Source of the DNA: Allomyces macrogynus ATCC 38327
Lineage: Eukaryota > Blastocladiomycota > Blastocladiomycetes > Blastocladiales > Blastocladiaceae
Assembly: GCA_000151295.1 (NCBI GenBank)
Contig: GG745328.1
Span: 1,527,624-1,591,623 of the forward strand
Direction of reading: 5' to 3'
Length of the DNA: 64,000 nucleotides
Made by a program: the position numbers and the translations under genes. Each line of letters begins with the position of its first letter. Within the stretch, counting starts at the first letter, position 1. Below the pieces are notes generated by a model, which was given only the letters and a program-made list of their open reading frames with translations, was not told the DNA's origin and did no database searches. This document shows positions 54,074 through 64,000 of the stretch, piece by piece.

Positions 54074-55080
54074 GGACGAGCCGAGAAGGAGTGTATAGGC
54101 GCGCGTGCGTGGTTTGGCCGTCCCTTGCGTATGTAATACCTGTTCAGTCATATAAATTTATGGCCTTCGTTGTCGTCGTCGTCGTCTTTGTCGCTGCTTG
54201 TCAGTCGCTGTCTGGGTGCCCTTCATGGCCGCCGTCGAAGCATGACAGGCCGACGGTCAGCAGAGAAAGGCTGCAATTGCGAAAGGCCGACAACAAGTGG
54301 CTCGAAAAGCAAGAAAGTTGGATCTCAGGTGACTTCAGCCGTCGAAGTCGACCTCCTTGCTTGCAGGAAATGGCTTGAGCAACCTGTTGGGAAGACTGCT
54401 GTAATTTCTGGATTGATCGGGGTCAAAAAGCGCTGAGAAAACCAGCCTCCTGTCGTCGCAGTTCAGCAGCGGCTGATGGCAACCACCGCCGACCAAGTTC
54501 AAGTCAAGTCCACCGCCCTTTGACGACCTCGACAACACTAGCTGCTGCAGCAAACCACCAATCCTTGACGCTGCAACCACCAACCTGCTGCAGTTACCAG
54601 TTGGACCTGCGCCGCATCGACTGGTGCGCATCAAGCAGTCGGACATGATCGATCATGGTGGACCAACAACCACCGCATCAGCGACGAGGCAGCATCGAGA
54701 TCGAGACGACGACGACGACAAGACGGGCGCTAACCCGGCTGCTCTCTCCATTATCACGCCATATGACGACTAGACATTGCAGGATTGTTCCGTGCAACGT
54801 CTCCGACTCTTGTCCTGAAAGGATCGACCAGAGCAGGTGCGTGACGGATTGTAATCGATTGTCAAGATTCCTCGACTGCTACAGGCTGTTCGGCTCTTGG
54901 CCGGACGGCCATTTGATCGCATTCTGGATCCTGACCATGCTGGTGTTGGATTGGTTGTCGTGGCGCTTCCCACGTTGGATCGGGTTGGTGGTCGCGCGAC
55001 GATGCTTGCTCGCGACTATGTCCCGTCATACACAAATCGTGCTCGTTCGGTTCCTCTAGACTCTTCCTTCACTGTCTACC
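54074..55080. other. One-kilobase intergenic region between ALA1 and the PWWP gene
   Basis: Contains a short GTC triplet run near 54,166-54,185 and several CTGCTGCAG-like words near 54,540-54,600. No conserved frame, RNA gene or element is seen. The last 60 bp are the PWWP 5' UTR (CCACTGTCTACC before ATG). Confidence 0.45.
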
Positions 55081-57013
55081 ATGGCCTCCGAATCGACGTT
55101 GAGCGCTTCCGTCCCCGCCGCCGAGCCGGCGCCCGTGTCACCGAAGCGCGAGCGGTCCCCCGCCCGGTCGCCCGCACGCGAGCGCGCTGCCTCCCCCGCC
55201 AAGAACGGCACGGCGGCGCCCGCTTCGCCCACCAAGACCGGCGATGCGCCCGCTTCGCCCACCAAGACCGGCGATGCCGCCGCCGAGTCGACCACGAAAA
55301 ACGAGTCGGCCATGGAAGTGGACGCGGCCGAGGCCCCCGCGCCGTCGACCCCGTCTTCGTCGAGCAAGCGGTCGCGCAAGTTCCCCGTGACGCCACGCAC
55401 ATCGACGCCGCGTGCGTCCAAGTCAGCTGCGACCCCGTCCTACTCGTCGCGCAAGTCGCGCGTCCAGGCGACGCCGTCGTCTTCGTCGCGCAAGCCCAAG
55501 ATTACCAAGGGCGATCTCGTGCACAAGGCGAGCTATGCGGCGGGCGATATGGTGTTTGCGCAGGTGCATGGGTACCCGTACTGGCCCGCCAAGGTCGTCA
55601 ATAATGCCGATGTGCCGGAGCAGTTTAACCAGCGCCGTGGCAAGGAGCTGTCGGTGCTCTTCTTTGGCACGTTTGACTTGTACGTTAACGGGGTTCCTAT
55701 TTTTGGAGTGGGTTTGGGTGGGTTTTGCTGGCACTCAGTGACGCTGACATGGTCTTTTTCCCTGCGCCCAGTGGTTTCGTGACCGCCGACCAGCTCGTGC
55801 CGTTTGAAGAGAACGCGGACGTGCTCAGCGGCGTGTCGGCCAAGGTCAAGAAGGCCGTTGAGCAAGCGCGCGAAAACCCGGAGCTCGCCGACGAGAAGCT
55901 CGAGCAAATCAAGCACCGCGGCACCAACGACGAGATTGAAGGTTCCGACGAGGACGAGGAAGAGGAGGACGAGGAAGAGGAGGAGACGCGCACGCCCGCG
56001 CGCAGGTCGGCGCGCAAGACGACGCCGAGCAAGAAGGCCATGGCCGCCACGACGCCGAGCAAAAAGTCGGCGCGGGTTGCAGCCAAGACGCCGAGTAAGC
56101 GCGCGGCCGAGCATGATGCGCACGAGGAGGAGGAGGCGAGTAAGGCGTCGAAGCGCGTACGTGTGCATGGCTGGACTGGTTGAATTGGCAAGAGGGCCAA
56201 GACTGACGTTACGACCCATCCACCGATCGACAGGCAAAGACCAAGAAGGCCGTCAAGGAGCAGGCCGAGGGTATCCCCGACCAGATGAAGAAGTGGCGCC
56301 ACGTGCTCCAGAAGTCGTTCATCAAGGGCAAGGTATGGTCACCAGCTACCCGTTGGTTTCTCGGCGGTTGGGTTGCGCTTGTTTGCTTACGCTTTTTCAT
56401 TACGTAGAAGGACGGCGACTCCCCGACCATTTCGAAGGCCGACATTGATGCGATCGTACGTTGGCGAATTGCCGCCGCTGTTTGTGTTGCGTATCGCGGT
56501 CATACACTCACCCGTCGCGCGTGGTTCTTGGATTAGGACTGGCCCGCCGTCGACATGACTTTCAGCACGTTTGCCGCTTACGTCGACTCGTCCGACTGCG
56601 ACCTGGCCAAGCTCACCGAGTGCAAGCTGCCCAAGGTACTCAAGCTCATCAAGCCGGCCGCGTTTGACGATGACGTGCTTCCTATCATTGCCGAACACTC
56701 GGTCCTCGAGCGCACGCAGAAGCTGCTCGATGCCATCCACGGCAAGAGCCATGCGGACACGCACACGCACGCGGGCGAGGCCAGCACCACCAACGGCACG
56801 ACTGCTGCTGCGACTGCCGAGTCGGCGATCCCGAGTGAGGCCGTGACGCCTGCCGAGCCGGCGACGCCCGCCGAGCCGGCCGAGCCGCAAGCAGCTGAGG
56901 CCAAGGAGGATGTGGAGATGGCCGAGCAGCAGCAGCCGGAGCCGGAGCAGCAGTCGGAGCAGGAGCAGCAGCAGGCCGAGGCGCAAGATGCGCAGATGGA
57001 CCAGACTGAGTAA
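55081..57013 (+). CDS. PWWP-domain chromatin protein with LEDGF/TFIIS-N-like helical domain
   Basis: Five exons (55081-55679, 55772-56156, 56234-56332, 56408-56455, 56537-57013) join in frame to 535 residues. The N-terminus is a Ser/Pro/Lys-rich tail with repeated SPTKTGD. The PWWP domain starts at about 150 (YAAGDMVFAQVHGYPYWPAK) and continues across the first splice (SVLFFGTFDFGFV, then PFEENADVL); such domains bind H3K36-methylated nucleosomes. An acidic/basic linker with TTPSKK repeats follows. A helical domain (MKKWRHVLQKSFIKGK; LTECKLPKVLKLIKPAAF) resembles the TFIIS-N/IBD modules of LEDGF and HDGF-type proteins. The Glu/Gln-rich tail is low complexity. The architecture fits transcription-coupled chromatin proteins; the exact ortholog is unclear. 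Confidence 0.82.
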
Positions 57014-57494
57014 GATCGCGCGTTTGCCGAGACCTTGTCGTCGCTCGGTCCGACGGCACTGTTCAAGGGCAAGAGCCCGTGGAGAAGAGAGCCATATTTG
57101 TCTTTTCATTCGTTTGATGTTTGTTTTCTCGGTTCACGTTCTGTCTTTTGTTTTTGTTTTTCTTTCGGCCTGCGTTCTTTACTGCTCTCCCAGACGTGCT
57201 CTCCGAGGCCCACCCTCGCAGGCGCTGACCCAGACCAGTTTCTTTATTTATGAACGCTCATTTCGGCACCATCTCATTGTTGTTGCTGCTACGGCAGCTT
57301 TCGATCAGGATGATGGTTTGCCAGCGCCTGCCAAGCACCTCACTGTCAAAGATTGTGACGCCACCAATCTTCGAGGCAAACGTGACCGTGTGGAATGGAG
57401 TGGAATGGCATCCAGTACATCAACGCCGCAAAGCATTGATCGCGATGTGAGCGACTGTCACGACGAATAAGACCACGAATTCCAACAACATAAA
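57014..57494. other. Intergenic region upstream of nicastrin
   Basis: T-rich 3' UTR of the PWWP gene followed by the nicastrin promoter. No element is assigned. Confidence 0.5.
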
Positions 57495-58051
57495 ATGAGG
57501 ACTAGTCGCAATCGATTCCCTGTTTTGCCAGTCGCAATATTGCTCTGCGCTCTTGCTTTGGTGGCCGTCAATGATACTGGTTGGACCCTGCTTGCAACTC
57601 CAACAATCGCCATGTCAGCTTCGGAAATTGACACCACGATGATCAACGAACGCTAGTCCTCGCTCAAGTCTCCACAACATACCTATACAATGATATTTAC
57701 GCCACGTTCTCTGCCGCGCCGTGTGTCCGGCTGCTCAACGAGAGCGGGCCGATTGGCTGCTCGGGTATGGCGGCGGCCCACCCGTTATTTTTGATGAGCA
57801 ATGAACGAGCGGGGTCGAATTGGTGCTTCTCAGGTCGCTCACCGCGTCTCACTGCGCCGTTTTCGACCGTAGCCAGGGCAGCGAGCGGGATCCTTTACCC
57901 GGCGCTGACTCGGACCTACTTGACGCAGTTTTTGGGCAATGGTGACTTGTCGTCGCAATACGTTGTGGTCATGACGTTGGACATGTTGTCGCGGTACGGC
58001 GTTGGTCGTTCGATGTCGAATCCGCGTCCATTTCACTGACCCCTGTGCTCG

Positions 58052-58102
<51 letters not shown>

Positions 58103-59963
58103 GCGAGACCATCCGTTCCTGCTCAGGCTCGGGCAAGGTGGCCGGGATTGTTGTTATGCCGCCAGCCGAGGGAGCGGCCGTCGTGAACGGCGAGGGCCCG
58201 TGCCCGGATTGTGACGACAAGCACGTCACAGCGGATTGGAATCCGCAGGTATGTTGCCTTCACCCTGCGTGTTCCCCACCGTGTTACGAGGCCCAACCGA
58301 TCAATCTTGCGGATATAGGGCACTGGCCTGTTCTACGATAGCTTCGACCTGCCCATTTTCGCGTTTGCCAACGTGTCTACTGATATGGCGTCGGCCATGA
58401 AGCAAGTCCAGAGCGTCCGTCGATTTTAACGCTGATTCGGTTGCAGCAGTTTGTTTATAACCAATGATACGAAACTGGTGTAGGCGCTGACCACGAACCG
58501 TGAGCGCGGCTACGCTGGGTCGCAAGTGATCGCCGCCGAGCTCGACGCGTTCATGTCCGGTGCGCACCGAGCGAGCAACTGCTTGCGCCGCGGCATGTGC
58601 AAGCCGGTCGGTGGACAGTCGGTGTACGCGGCGTATGCCAACGAATTCACCAAGCCTGTCGTGTTCCTGACGGCCACGCTCGACGGCAAATCATTTTTCC
58701 ATGATTTGGCTCCTGCCGCGACCAAGAGTTTGACGGGAACGGCCGCATTGCTGACGGCGGCTGTCGCTCTGGGACAGGTGCGTGCTCTCTTTGCTTCTGA
58801 CCAACGTGCGGAAAACTGGCCGTCTCATGATTGTCTCGATTTAGTTAAATCCCAACTCGTTTAAGCGACATCTCGCGTTCGGCCTGTTCACGGGCGAACA
58901 GTGGGGCCACATTGGTTCGCGCGCGTTCGTGCGCGACCTCGACCACTTCCAGTGCCAGACGCCCTTCACCGGCCCCGTCCCGGCGTGCCCGTACTACAAC
59001 GCGTCGTGCGCGCTGCCCTGCCGTCAATCGACAGCGTTCACGGCCATGACCCTCGACCGCGTCTCGCACGTGCTTGATGCCAACGTCGTGGCCGCGGGCG
59101 ACCTGCACGTTCACATCCCCGTCGGCTCCGCAGGCAGCCAGCAGCTGGCCGACTTGGTGGTCGGGACCAACGCGACGGGCAGCGTCAAGATCAACGACCG
59201 CGGTCTCCCGCCATCACCCGTGCTCGCGTTCCTCGAACGCAAGCCCGATGTGGCCGTGGCCGCGGTGAGCACGCTCGACAAGTCGTGGTCGAACACGATT
59301 GATACGGAAATCGACAATGCCGCGACCGTGCGCGACGACGTCGTCTTGCGCAATGTGTGTGCCGCGGCGCAGGTGATCGCGCGAACTGCGTGGCTCGTTG
59401 CGACCGAGGCCGTCAATTCGACCGCCGGTGCGAACCCGGCCGTCGACGCCATCAACTGCACGCTTGCACGCACTCTCGTGCAGTGTCTGGTCGAGGGCAC
59501 GTCGTGCCCGCTCGGGATCACCTACCGGCAAAAGACGCTACCGACAGCCTACACGGGCGTCGCCTCCTGGGGCATCGGTGCCGGGTGGGCCGCTCAGGTC
59601 GCGGCCACGGTCCTCGCCAATGCCACGGCCGCGAGCAACTCGACTTTTGCCACGTGCACGAACAACAAGCAGTGCACGACCGCGGGCGAGGCGTGTATTG
59701 GCGGGCGGTGTATCGCGTCATGGACCAACACGCACTTGGGGTTCCCGGCCGGAATCGATGTGGATCAGACGACAGGCAAGTTTTTTGTCAGGGATGCGAA
59801 ACTGCCGCATTGGGTCGAGAGCGATTGGGAGACGACGGGGTTCCGCATGTTTGTGCAGTCGAGTACGGCGGTGCAGGTCGTGGAGCTCGTTGTGGGGATC
59901 GTGGTCGTTGCGGTCGTTGGTGCCGGAGCGTGGGTCGCGCAGAAGAAGGTCAAGGTCGAGTAG
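57495..59963 (+). CDS. NCSTN: Nicastrin, gamma-secretase subunit
   Basis: Seven exons (57495-57579, 57657-57764, 57834-57993, 58104-58248, 58319-58405, 58484-58777, 58845-59963) join in frame to 665 residues (human nicastrin 709). A signal peptide (VAILLCALALVAVN) is followed by the family's N-terminal string YNDIYATFSAAPCVRLLNE and IGCSG. The middle has GTGLFYDSFDLPIFAF and many Cys and N-glycosylation sites. The aminopeptidase-like core reads FFHDLAPAATKSLTGTAALL, then LAFGLFTGEQWGHIGSRAFV, matching the 'QGExFDYIGSSRMV' region (the DYIGS motif is HIGS-like here). The end has a juxtamembrane HWVESDWETTGFRMF, one membrane segment (VVELVVGIVVVAVVGAGAWV) and a short basic tail. Nicastrin stabilises presenilin and gates substrates. 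Confidence 0.9.
58052..58101 (+). repeat. TC-dinucleotide repeat in a nicastrin intron
   Basis: About 50 bases of almost pure TC immediately upstream of the acceptor TTAG of nicastrin intron 3. It doubles as a very long polypyrimidine tract. Confidence 0.9.
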
Positions 59964-60175
59964 GTCATCGTTGACGCGTCGTTGATAGCGAATTTTATGA
60001 TCGTGTTTTCAATTTTACGAAGAGACGTTTTGTCTATTCCAAGCACAGAGCACAGAACCAAAACTGACACTGCAACAAACCACAAAAGTCGACCAACACG
60101 CACTTGGACCGTGATCGACACGACCCGGAAAGACTTTCTCGCTACCTGATCATCATCCTTGTCCACCACCCGCGT

Positions 60176-61564
60176 CTACATTAGCGCCGCAACAAAAGCC
60201 AAAACGACAGCCACCGCCGCGACCGCCGACTGCGGCCCTGTCAGCGGCTCGGCGCGACCCGACAGCGCGAGCAAGTGGTCCGACGCGAGCGACACGCGCG
60301 TTGTGTCCTTGGACCCGGCCGCGGCACTCGCCGCGCCATCGTGGTTGATCAAATCGCCACCGCTCGACGACCCGCCGTTGGTCTTGCCGCCCTGCGAGTT
60401 GGTGGCCGCGGCAGGCGCGACATCAAACGCGTTCTTTTCCTGGTCACCGCTTGGCGAAGGCGTCGGCGTTGACGACTCGGACGCAGTCGCCGATGCGGAC
60501 GTGCTACTCGGCGCATCGGAAGTCGGTGACGGGGCGGGCTTCTCCTCGTCCTTTTTCGGCTCGTCCTTGGGTGCGGCAGCGGGGGCAGCAGCAGGAGCGG
60601 GCTTCGGGGCCGGAGCGGGAGCCGGCTTGGGCGCCGGAGGAGGCGGCGGCGGCGGTGGGATAACGTCGCCCGTCCAAATGGTCTGGCCGGCCATGTTCCC
60701 CGCGGGCTCGTCTAGTCGTTCAGAGCATCATAAAGCATGAGTCGATGCGCGCAACGTTTCCAGCACTGAATATTAAAAGACGTACAGTTGCACGCCAAGA
60801 ACGCGCGCCCACACCCTTCCGCCAGCCCGCACCCGACACGCGTCGACTGGGCCCACGCCATTTGCGTGAAATGGTTGAACCCGTGGTTACCCTCGGCAGC
60901 CCACCGGCCGACCATCGACAGAACCGACCCGAGGTCCGTGGCCAAACCCATGGCCAGGTTCTCGCCCTTACCGCCAGAACCGTTGTGCGAGAGCGAGCAC
61001 TGAGCGGCCTGCGTGCGCGCCCGGTTCTCGGCAAACGACGCGAGCCCGCCGTCCCAGTTGATCCGGTTGTGCACACCTGCCGCGGTACGGAGCCTATATA
61101 ATTCAACGAGCGGAAATCCGGTGAGTAGAACGTCCTGGAGGATGAATTTGGCCTGCATTCTGGATCGTGGTGGTGCGGGGGTGGCGTCTTGTCCGACACG
61201 CATCATCATCGCTCCATCATCACCAGGACTCTCACGCTGCAAGACTTCGCGCGCTTCGGTCCGATGCACGGTTGTGCGCACCAGTTCGCCACCGCCACAG
61301 TGGCCACACCTGCACGACGACTGGCCATATCATGACCAGGAGCGCCGCACAAAGGCTACCGGCTCTACCATGGGCTGTTGCCCAGCATTTCTGGCATGGA
61401 AGGACGTACGTGTTGTGGGCCGTGACGATGCCGCTGGCAATCAGGCCCGAGACGGCCGCCTCGGCGTGAGCCGGGGCCAGAGCCGCGACGAGCGCGAGAA
61501 TGGCCACGGCGCGCAGCACGGGCACGGTGCCTTGCGGGTTCGACGAAGACGTGGTCGTCGTCAT
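60176..61564 (-). CDS. Secreted CAP/PR-1-like protein, GPI-anchored
   Basis: Three exons (61564-61410, 61093-60786, 60711-60176) join in frame to 332 residues. The signal peptide is visible as VLRAVAILALVAALAPAHA. The CAP domain (about 45-170) has HNTLRTAAGVHNRINWDGGL, QCSLSHNGSGGKGENLAMG, NHGFNHFTQMAWAQSTRVGC and ACNYEPAGNMAGQ, i.e. the four CAP signature blocks with the conserved His and Glu. A proline run (VIPPPPPPPPAPKP) and a Pro/Ala/Ser linker of 120 residues follow, then a hydrophobic C-terminus (VAAVAVVLAFVAALM) typical of GPI signals. Fungal CAP proteins bind sterols and lipids and may act at the cell surface. The first intron (316 bp) is long for this region, but joining gives an unbroken CAP motif. 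Confidence 0.85.
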
Positions 61565-62224
61565 GTTGGTCAAATGTGATTGGTGCTTGAGCGTGTGGTC
61601 CAGTGCTCCAGTCGTTACCGGGCAGAGGGTCCGAAAAAGTGTCCAAGTGTCGTCGTCGCCGTGTCCAGTCTTGCCAGTTGCAGATCTCTATGAGTAGCGA
61701 CGGCTGCGCTTACGTGGTTCTGTCGTCGTTGTCGAGATGTCGAGGGTGCGGGCGACGCTGGCGGCTTGCGGCGATTGTGCTGACGTTGCTTAAGTTGTCG
61801 TGGTCGTCGTTGTCGTCGTCGTCAGCTGGCGAACGGCAGCGAGTTGGTCTATAGAGGCTGGGAGCGAGAGCAGAAAGAGAACGACTAGCACCGGATAAAA
61901 AAACTTCACGAGGATGTCGTGTCGGCCCATGTGGCAAGGAAAAGGACTCGAACCAGAACCAGGGCGTCGGGCCCCGAAAAGAGCGTCTCTCATCCTTTTT
62001 GCGTGGGTCCCGCCACCCCATGGTGCGAAAACCATGGACGCTTGTGCGCCGACATTTCCAACAGGGTCAGGCGTTTGGAGGCGCTGGGCAAAGACGATGG
62101 CGGCGCCTCGTTGCACATTTTACCCCGACTTTCGACAAGCCGCGCAGTTCAATCTGGATCACAATCATGATCACTCCCAACCCCATCATCACACAATTCC
62201 AAAATACGTCCAATACTTTCTCTC
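61565..62224. other. Intergenic region upstream of the CAP gene
   Basis: About 660 bp with a degenerate GTC triplet run near 61,797-61,830. A B-box-like GGACTCGAACC near 61,945 was examined for a tRNA and rejected. No gene is supported. Confidence 0.45.
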
Positions 62225-64000
62225 TCATCGAGCTGTCGGGTCCGGCAACGGCCAGTACTGCGCGAGCCCCACCTTTTCGAGCGCAGGTCGGACATGCGGC
62301 CGATACAAGTACTGGATGAGGTCCTCGCCGAGCGATGCCAGGTACAGCAGCACCTCCATCTTCTCCAACGGCTTGTTCACGTCCGGCTCGACCGTCAACA
62401 GCGTCCCCACCAACTTCCGGTCCGGTTTGAGCCCCTTCTTCGGGACCACGTCGCGCGCAACCCGCACCGCGTCCACGACCCGGTGCTGCCGACAGTACGC
62501 TTCAACCGCCGACGTCCAGACATTCACGTTATGCCCGCCCCACGGCGCGTCCTGCAACTGCTTGACGACCTGATCCAACCGAGCCTCGTCCCGGGCAAAC
62601 CCGCACGCGTCGAGAACAGTGCTCTGCAATGCGGCGACTGGCACGACTCCGTCCCTTACAATCGCGTCCCATTCGGCAAACACGCGGTCGTACCGCCTTC
62701 CGCGCGAGAAGCCCTTGACGAGCACCGCGCGCACGACCGGGTTCGCCGCCACGTCATGCACGCCCAGGTCCGCGGCGCGCTTGAGCATCTTATCGATGGC
62801 GTCGACGTTCCCGTGCGACGCAAAAAGTTCGAGAAAGAGCCCAATGGTGCTCGCCTGGACGGGCGCGCCGGGTGCATTCGACGCGGCGTGCGCCTTGACT
62901 CGGTCCGCGAGCAGCGCGTAGGCCTGCGGTAAATCGCCAACGTACAAGGCCGCGCGAATCGCCGTATTCAACTCGATCTCTGCGGCGGTCGCGGGGGACT
63001 CGCCCGTACGCACTTGGCCCCACTTGACAGGCGCGTCCGTCACTTCGGCCGGATCCGTGCCGAAATCAGCCATCTTCGTAATCGTCGGAGTTTTGGCAGA
63101 GCGCACGCGTTTCCGCCGTTCCCGCGTCTTCTCCGGGTGCACGAAGTCGAGAAACGCCGTCTGGGCCGGATGCGGCGCCAGTCCGTGAGACTTCATTTCC
63201 TCGAATGCGGCCACAGCCGCGTCGTACCCGTCCATGGCGTGCATCGCCTTGATGACGCGCGTAAAGTAGGGTCCCGTCAGGACCAGGACGCGGAGCCGGT
63301 GCGCGGTGATGGCGGCGTGGTGCAGGGCGCGCAGGTCGTCGAAGCGTTCGGCGCGGAAGAGGGCCTCGACCGCTGTTTGCACGAGCGGGACGTTGGGTGG
63401 GGGCGAATTCGCATCCCTGCGCTGTTGCCTTGGGAGGAGGTAGTCTGGGTGGTCCCGCATCCAGTCGTCCCAGTACGCGACGGCGCCAGCGACGTTGTCG
63501 GCGGTAAGGGCCAGGTTCATGAGCGCGCAGACGGAGGTCGCATTGAGCGCAACATTGAAGTCCTGCGCGAGCTGCTGTGCCGATTCGGCCACAGCATATT
63601 TGCTCTCCTTGGACGCAAAATAGAGCACGCGCTCAAACAGTTCGGGACGCCGCTCGGGCTCGATCTCCACTGCACTTGCTTTATCCGCGCGCGGCCACGG
63701 CGCGTCGCCAGCCCCTCGCGGCGGTAGCTGCCCCGTCAATTCGCGCAGTGCCGCCAGCGCACCCTCGGCGTGTCCGGCAGCCGCACTCGCATTGATCAGT
63801 GCCAAGTTCAAGAAAAAATTATCGGTGCGGCGTGACATCTGCCCGGCCTCGACTGCCGCGGCCATCAAGTCGTGCACCCCGTCTGGATCGCCATTCGCCG
63901 CGTACGCCGACGCGACCGTGCCCATCAATTTCAACGACCTCGCGTGCGGCGGAACCCGGTCGTACACGGCGATCGCGTCCACGTGCCGCCCGACATTCGT
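62225..64000 (-). CDS. Pentatricopeptide-repeat-like protein, 5' end outside window
   Basis: A minus-strand frame open to the window edge, giving at least 585 residues and no intron. Helical-pair repeats of about 35 residues are visible: SLKLMGTVASAYAANGDPDG, YFTRVIKAMHAMDGYDAAVA with FEEMKSHGLAPH, VVRAVLVKGFSRGRRYDRVF with EWDAIVRDGVVP, and VNVWTSAVEAYCRQHRVVDA. The 'hxxMxxxGhxP' ends are typical of PPR motifs. PPR proteins bind organellar RNA, mainly in mitochondria in fungi, so an RNA-processing or translation role is likely. The targeting peptide should lie beyond position 64000. The C-terminus at 62225 is certain; the specific ortholog is not identified. Confidence 0.78.
   Translation of the reverse strand, partial: TNVGRHVDAIAVYDRVPPHARSLKLMGTVASAYAANGDPDGVHDLMAAAVEAGQMSRRTDNFFLNLALINASAAAGHAEGALAALRELTGQLPPRGAGDAPWPRADKASAVEIEPERRPELFERVLYFASKESKYAVAESAQQLAQDFNVALNATSVCALMNLALTADNVAGAVAYWDDWMRDHPDYLLPRQQRRDANSPPPNVPLVQTAVEALFRAERFDDLRALHHAAITAHRLRVLVLTGPYFTRVIKAMHAMDGYDAAVAAFEEMKSHGLAPHPAQTAFLDFVHPEKTRERRKRVRSAKTPTITKMADFGTDPAEVTDAPVKWGQVRTGESPATAAEIELNTAIRAALYVGDLPQAYALLADRVKAHAASNAPGAPVQASTIGLFLELFASHGNVDAIDKMLKRAADLGVHDVAANPVVRAVLVKGFSRGRRYDRVFAEWDAIVRDGVVPVAALQSTVLDACGFARDEARLDQVVKQLQDAPWGGHNVNVWTSAVEAYCRQHRVVDAVRVARDVVPKKGLKPDRKLVGTLLTVEPDVNKPLEKMEVLLYLASLGEDLIQYLYRPHVRPALEKVGLAQYWPLPDPTAR

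Noticed and set aside
52019..54151. Minus-strand frame of 710 codons opposite alanyl-tRNA synthetase
   Set aside because: Antisense shadow created by codon bias of AlaRS; no family resemblance.
61926..62000. Possible tRNA on the minus strand (perfect B-box-like GGTTCGAGTCC)
   Set aside because: The acceptor stem has mismatches and there is no A box or D-loop GG; a cloverleaf could not be formed.

Overview
The window looks like nuclear DNA of a GC-rich, intron-bearing, flagellated (zoosporic) early-diverging fungus. Eukaryotic features are short spliceosomal introns (mostly 60-110 bp, donors mostly GTACG or GTGCG, acceptors YAG) and single-gene units without operons. Fungal features are a fused Ade17-type purine enzyme, NudE, a DUF7707-like GPI protein and Mub1/SamB-like, Tti1 and SF1/BBP genes. 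The zoosporic assignment rests on a complete DRC7 gene (nexin-dynein regulatory complex of motile cilia). A Blastocladiomycota- or chytrid-like source is an inference, not proven here.

Layout. 0-14.3 kb: UGP1 3' end (+), an SH3/Ras-association protein (+), a universal stress protein (-), NudE (-), a cysteine-rich GPI protein (+), GINS subunit PSF1 (+) and DRC7 (-). 14.4-20.3 kb: a complete, young Ty3/gypsy chromovirus with 5-bp target duplication, both LTRs, PBS and PPT, inserted 77 bp upstream of the DRC7 start codon in the same orientation. 20.3-31.5 kb: a repeat-rich accessory block holding short tandem repeats, a CpG-depleted hAT transposase relic, one intact MYND-finger gene, a MITE-like inverted-repeat element, a relic of a virus/mobile-element primase-helicase, more tandem repeats and an aldehyde dehydrogenase pseudogene. 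31.7-41.2 kb: housekeeping genes for SF1/BBP (-), a helical BAR/IMD-like protein (+), Ade17/ATIC (+), proteasome beta-1 (+) and exosome Rrp40 (+). 41.2-45.7 kb: three decayed tandem copies (-) of an F-box/leucine-rich-repeat family. 45.7-64 kb: TTI1 (-), a secreted MCFD2-like EF-hand protein (+), cytosolic alanyl-tRNA synthetase with a possible non-AUG mitochondrial extension (+), a PWWP protein (+), a full-length nicastrin (gamma-secretase subunit) (+), a GPI-anchored CAP/PR-1 protein (-) and a PPR protein cut by the window edge (-).

The genes do not form one pathway. The most notable points are the fungal nicastrin, the LTR element sitting in the DRC7 promoter, and two classes of repeat DNA: a CpG-rich young element versus strongly CpG-poor relics whose decay looks like cytosine deamination. 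Exon coordinates come from hand-read splice sites that keep frame and family motifs; none has been checked against transcripts.
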